A stretch of 7,897 bases of DNA from Gammaproteobacteria bacterium UBA5338 (GTDB taxonomy: Bacteria; Pseudomonadota; Gammaproteobacteria; Pseudomonadales; UBA5862): NCBI GenBank assembly GCA_002408105.1, contig DHQM01000186.1, forward strand, positions 274-8,170. The letters are read 5' to 3'. The notes beneath the pieces were generated by a model. The model made no database searches, was not told where the DNA came from, and saw nothing but the letters and a program-made list of their open reading frames with translations. A program made the translations under genes and the position numbers. The first letter of the stretch is position 1, and each line of letters begins with the position of its first letter. Below are positions 4,693 to 7,897 of the stretch, piece after piece.

Positions 4693-6495
4693 ATGGTGAC
4701 AAGGCGGCAGTTTGTTCAGTCGGGAGCGGTGGTCGCGAGCGCTTATGGACTGCAGGGGTTGACCCCAGTCTGGGCAAGGGCGGCAGGGTTGGTACCTTCG
4801 GGGCGACAGGCCAGCGAGTGGAGCCTGTCGATCGCCCGCACGCCGGTGCAGGTGGATGGGCGGCGGGCTGAAGCGGTCACCGTCAACGGTTCGTTGCCCG
4901 CACCGCTATTGCGGTGGCGCGAGGGTGATTCCGTGACGCTGCGGGTCTCAAATGGATTGGATGAAGACACTTCGATCCACTGGCATGGGATTCTCCTGCC
5001 GTTTCAAATGGACGGAGTGCCCGGCGTGACCTTTCCGGGGATTCGTCCAGGAGAAACCTTCACCTACCGCTTTCCCGTCAAGCAGTCAGGCACCTATTGG
5101 TACCACAGCCACTCGGGTCTACAAGAACAAATTGGCCTCTATGGCCCGTTGATCATCGATCCTGCGGATCCCGATTCGGTGGACTGCGACCGCGAGCACA
5201 TCCTGGTGTTGTCCGACTGGACCTTCGAGAGTCCCCACGCGCTCTTCGAGAAGCTGAAGAAGGCCAGCCACGGATTGAACTTCCAGAAGCGGACATTGGG
5301 TGATCTCTTCAAGGATGCCGATCGAATTGGCGTGGGCGCTACGCTGGATGAGCGGCTGATGTGGGGGCGGATGCGAATGAGCCCGACAGACATCGCAGAC
5401 GTCACTGCTTCGACTTACACCTACCTGGTCAACGGTCAGGCGCCTGCGGAAAACTGGACGGGGCTGTTCCGGCCTGGAGAACGGGTGCGTCTGCGCATCA
5501 TCAACGCCTCAGCGATGACATTCTTCAACCTGCGCATTCCCGGGTTGGCGATGACCGTCGTGCAGGCAGACGGGCTGCCGGTACAACCGGTAGAAACCGA
5601 CGAGTTTCAGATCGGCGTGGCAGAGACCTACGACCTGATCGTGCATCCCGTCGAAGACCGGGCCTACACGGTGATGTGCGAAACCATGGATCGCAGTGGA
5701 TATGCGCGCGCCACGCTGGCTCCGCGGTTGGGCATGGTGGGCCCTGTCCCCGAGTTGCGAAGCCGTCCGTTGCTTTCCATGAGGGACATGGGCATGGCCG
5801 ACCACGGGGCGCACAGCTCCGGTGCAGATGGGACGTCACCCGACCACCAGGTGGCTCAGCCCAACGGTGGCCATGAGGGAATGGACCACAGTTTGATGCA
5901 CCACAGCCCTGTGTCTGAACCTCACGGGATGGCACCGATGACTTCCAGCCCACCGCCCCTGCACGCGCATCCGCGTGGTCCTGGCGTTGCAAACCTGGCC
6001 AGGGCTCCGAGCAGCCGCCTGCATGAACCGGGCATTGGCTTGGAGGCCGTCCCCCACCGCGCCCTGGCATACGCTCAGCTCAAGAGCCTCCACCCCAACC
6101 CAGACCTGCGTGCACCCAGTCGTACCCTGGAACTGCACCTCACAGGCAACATGGAACGGTACATGTGGTCCTTTGATGGCGTGCAGTTCTCGGCAGTGAC
6201 CGGCCCCATTCAATTTGTCGAAGGCGAGCGGGTTCGGATGACACTGGTGAACGACACCATGATGGCTCACCCGATTCACCTGCACGGCATGTTCTTTCAA
6301 CTGGTCAATGGGGCTGGGGCGCACCAGCCGAACAAACACACGGTGATCGTGAAGCCGGGAGAGAAGCTGTCCATCGATGTCACCGCGGATGCAGTCGGTG
6401 ACTGGGCTTTTCATTGCCACCTGCTCTATCACATGCATGCAGGCATGTTTCAGGTGGTTTCGGTGCGTCCCCAAGCGCAGGCGTCGCAGGCATGA
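4693..6495 (+). CDS. copA: CopA/PcoA-type periplasmic multicopper oxidase, copper resistance
   Basis: A 600-residue, three-cupredoxin-domain oxidase of the CopA/PcoA family, expected to oxidise Cu(I) to the less toxic Cu(II) in the periplasm and to bind copper. The N-terminus is a Tat signal (TRRQF at residues 3-7, hydrophobic stretch to about 28), so it is exported folded. All four copper-binding motifs are intact: HWH (96-98), HSH (138-140), HPIHLH (526-531) and HCHLLYHMHAGM (574-585). Cys575, His526, His580 and Met585 supply type 1 copper; the other histidines supply the trinuclear centre. Residues 363-427 form the Met/His-rich segment typical of CopA (MRDMGM, MDHSLMHH, HGMAPM). The start at 4693 is chosen because it places the Tat motif at the N-terminus, with GAGAGG 6 bases upstream. 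The stop codon overlaps the copB start (ATGA), implying translational coupling. Confidence 0.96.
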   Translation: MVTRRQFVQSGAVVASAYGLQGLTPVWARAAGLVPSGRQASEWSLSIARTPVQVDGRRAEAVTVNGSLPAPLLRWREGDSVTLRVSNGLDEDTSIHWHGILLPFQMDGVPGVTFPGIRPGETFTYRFPVKQSGTYWYHSHSGLQEQIGLYGPLIIDPADPDSVDCDREHILVLSDWTFESPHALFEKLKKASHGLNFQKRTLGDLFKDADRIGVGATLDERLMWGRMRMSPTDIADVTASTYTYLVNGQAPAENWTGLFRPGERVRLRIINASAMTFFNLRIPGLAMTVVQADGLPVQPVETDEFQIGVAETYDLIVHPVEDRAYTVMCETMDRSGYARATLAPRLGMVGPVPELRSRPLLSMRDMGMADHGAHSSGADGTSPDHQVAQPNGGHEGMDHSLMHHSPVSEPHGMAPMTSSPPPLHAHPRGPGVANLARAPSSRLHEPGIGLEAVPHRALAYAQLKSLHPNPDLRAPSRTLELHLTGNMERYMWSFDGVQFSAVTGPIQFVEGERVRMTLVNDTMMAHPIHLHGMFFQLVNGAGAHQPNKHTVIVKPGEKLSIDVTADAVGDWAFHCHLLYHMHAGMFQVVSVRPQAQASQA

Positions 6496-7268
6496 AACCC
6501 CTGCATCCATGTGCTCTGCTGATCGGTTCACTGCTTGCAGTTGGCCTGGCCTACGCCGAGGGCGCTGCGGGTGTCCACCACGACGAGAGCGCCATGGCGG
6601 CCGCGCGCGCCCATCTGCGCACCCACATGGGTGGTCAGAGATTCGCCATGGCAGCCATGGAGCGGTTCGAGTATCAGTCGCACGAAGGCGATGGTCGCTG
6701 GCTGTGGGATGCTGGGGTCTCCTACGGCAGCGACCTGCACAAACTGTGGTTGAAGACGGAAGGGGAATACCAGGTTGAAGCGAATGCGGCCGAGGAAGCC
6801 GAGCTACAGGCGCTGTACAGCCGCGCCATTTCGCCATATTTCGATCTCCAGCTGGGTTACCGGGTCGACCTGGAGCCGGACCCCGAGCGGCACTTCTTCG
6901 TGCTCGGCGTGCAGGGGCTCGCGCCCTATTGGTTGGAGGTGGATGCTGCGGCTTTCGTCAGTGAAGATGGTGACCTTTCCGCGCGCGTGGAGGCCGAGTA
7001 CGACCTTTTTCTGACGCAGCGGCTGATCCTGCAGCCGCGCGCCGAGATGAATTTGGCGGCGCAGGATGTGTCCGATTATGGCATCGGGTCCGGTGTGAGC
7101 ACGGTGGAGGCGGGGTTGCGGCTGCGCTACGAATTTCGCCGTCAATTCGCGCCTTACGTGGGTGTTGCCTGGCTTGGTCGATTCGGCGAGACCGCTGACT
7201 TGGCCCAACGGCATGGTGAGCAACGCAATGCCTGGTCGGTTCTCGGCGGTGTGCGCTTCTGGTTCTGA
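6492..7268 (+). CDS. copB: CopB/PcoB outer-membrane copper resistance protein
   Basis: A 258-residue protein of the CopB family. It has a signal peptide (residues 1-22, ending AYA) and then a beta-barrel body that begins with a typical CopB segment (MERFEYQSHEGDGRWLWD at about 56-73). Alternating hydrophobic strands follow and the chain ends in Phe (VRFWF), the usual C-terminal signature of outer-membrane barrels. CopB works with CopA in periplasmic copper handling, sequestering or exporting copper at the outer membrane; its exact mechanism is not settled. The start at 6492 overlaps the copA stop and begins the signal peptide directly; an in-frame start at 6414 would lie inside copA's copper motif region. 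The N-terminal Met/His-rich tract found in many CopB proteins is nearly absent: only a short HHDESAM segment follows the signal peptide. Confidence 0.93.
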   Translation: MKPLHPCALLIGSLLAVGLAYAEGAAGVHHDESAMAAARAHLRTHMGGQRFAMAAMERFEYQSHEGDGRWLWDAGVSYGSDLHKLWLKTEGEYQVEANAAEEAELQALYSRAISPYFDLQLGYRVDLEPDPERHFFVLGVQGLAPYWLEVDAAAFVSEDGDLSARVEAEYDLFLTQRLILQPRAEMNLAAQDVSDYGIGSGVSTVEAGLRLRYEFRRQFAPYVGVAWLGRFGETADLAQRHGEQRNAWSVLGGVRFWF

Positions 7269-7292
7269 CGGGGGCGGCTCGCATCGAGGCTT

Positions 7293-7302
7293 AGGAGGAG
7301 GA
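7293..7302 (+). promoter_or_regulatory. Strong ribosome binding site that fixes the GTG start of the permease gene
   Basis: AGGAGGAGGA ends two bases before the GTG at 7305, with its best AGGAGG core 6 to 9 bases upstream. It is the strongest Shine-Dalgarno sequence in the window. It supports a GTG start over the ATGs further inside and suggests the permease is translated efficiently and independently of copB. Confidence 0.75.
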
Positions 7303-7304
7303 AA

Positions 7305-7897
7305 GTGCAGGAATTTTTGGCGCACTGGCATCAGGCGGCAACCACCAGCGTTGGCCTGTTCTGGATGGCGTTCTGGGCCTTCGGGCTGGGATACCTGATC
7401 AGCAGCATGATTCAGGTGTTCGTGACCCGCGAGCGCATGCGCCGGCACCTGGGGGAGACGGGCGCGGCCAGTGTCGGTCTCGGCGCATTCTTTGGATTTG
7501 TCTCCAGTTCCTGTTCGTTTGCCGCCCTGGCCACCACCCGTTCCCTGTTCGCCAAGGGCGCGGGACTGGTGCCGGCGCTCGCCTTCCTGCTCGCCTCGAC
7601 CAACCTGGTCATCGAACTGGGGATCGTGATCGCCGTGTTCCTGGGCTGGCAGTTCGTGGTCGGCGAATACCTGGGAGGCGTGCTGCTGATTCTGCTGATG
7701 TGGCTGGTGGTGCGCCTCACTGCCTCGAAAAGGCTGGTGCAGCGTGCACGCGAACGGGCGCGCAAAGCGGAAGACGCCGAGGAAAGCGATGAGCGCCCGG
7801 ATTGGAAACAGCTGATTCGCAGCCGCGCCGGTTGGCGCCAGGTGGCCGGCAAATACGTCATGGAATGGCACATGGTGTGGAAGGACGTCACCCTGGG
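7305..7897 (+). CDS. DUF318/ArsP-type permease, SO_0444-like Cu/Zn efflux transporter (3' end beyond the window)
   Basis: 197 complete codons are present before the right edge; family members usually exceed 300 residues. The sequence shows a first transmembrane helix at about 16-40, a conserved SSSCSFAA motif (67-74) at the start of the next helical region, a motif STNLVIELG (98-106), further helices to about 138, then a charged cytoplasmic stretch (140-185). The Ser-Ser-Cys-Ser motif and the ASTNLVIE pattern are characteristic of the permease family (PF03773) that includes the arsenical exporter ArsP and the SO_0444-type Cu/Zn efflux proteins; the Cys is a likely metal ligand. Its position 36 bases after copB, on the same strand, favours copper export across the inner membrane over arsenic. 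Substrate is inferred from context. Confidence 0.85.
   Translation, partial: MQEFLAHWHQAATTSVGLFWMAFWAFGLGYLISSMIQVFVTRERMRRHLGETGAASVGLGAFFGFVSSSCSFAALATTRSLFAKGAGLVPALAFLLASTNLVIELGIVIAVFLGWQFVVGEYLGGVLLILLMWLVVRLTASKRLVQRARERARKAEDAEESDERPDWKQLIRSRAGWRQVAGKYVMEWHMVWKDVTL

Noticed and set aside
5836..6837. A 333-codon open frame on the minus strand opposite copA and copB
   Set aside because: It lies wholly antisense to the copper-binding C-terminus of CopA and the start of CopB, with a composition typical of reverse-frame translation.
6804..7871. A 355-codon open frame on the minus strand opposite copB and the permease
   Set aside because: Its product is His/Gln/Arg-rich low-complexity sequence with no domain. 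It mirrors two plus-strand genes with clear family motifs, signal peptide and ribosome binding site. It is a GC-driven shadow.
1..7897. Mobile element, CRISPR array, toxin-antitoxin or phage defence system
   Set aside because: No transposase, integrase, terminal repeats, spaced direct repeats or defence-type domains are visible. All well-supported genes are envelope, metal or housekeeping genes.

Overview
The window is GC-rich, densely coded, Gram-negative chromosomal DNA. Outer-membrane lipoproteins, a CopA/CopB pair (periplasmic oxidase plus outer-membrane barrel) and a ClpX N-terminus of proteobacterial type suggest a proteobacterium, most likely a gammaproteobacterium. I cannot place it more precisely. 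I see no rRNA, tRNA, CRISPR array, transposase or attachment site.

Left part (1-2580, all minus strand): an envelope block reads mscS-family channel (1693-2580), small DUF4398 lipoprotein (1147-1524), then DUF4398/OmpA lipoprotein (254-1087). The first 16 codons of what looks like clpX run off the left edge (50 to 1). A weak terminator-like hairpin overlapping a perfect dyad separates the channel from the two lipoproteins, which probably form one operon. The OmpA domain keeps its peptidoglycan-binding Asp and Arg but has lost the usual final Asn-Arg-Arg motif. A local reading-frame slip would explain this.

Middle part (2581-4155): a 242-base divergent intergenic region leads to a secreted, proline-rich protein of unknown function with four cysteines (2823-3479, plus). 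It is followed by a six-helix TMEM165/GDT1 (UPF0016) cation transporter (3556-4155, plus), probably a manganese or calcium exporter.

Right part (4145-7897): a copper-resistance locus. A CsoR-family repressor with a complete Cu(I) site (4145-4423, minus) is divergent from copA (4693-6495), a Tat-exported multicopper oxidase. copA overlaps copB (6492-7268), an outer-membrane barrel. 36 bases later, behind a very strong ribosome binding site, comes a DUF318/ArsP-type permease (7305 to the right edge) of the kind linked to Cu/Zn efflux. The likely scheme is that CsoR senses cytoplasmic Cu(I), CopA oxidises periplasmic Cu(I), CopB acts at the outer membrane, and the permease may move metal across the inner membrane. 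A G-tract repeat next to csoR is the best operator candidate. The 269-base csoR/copA gap also holds an extended -10 element and a 12-base palindrome.
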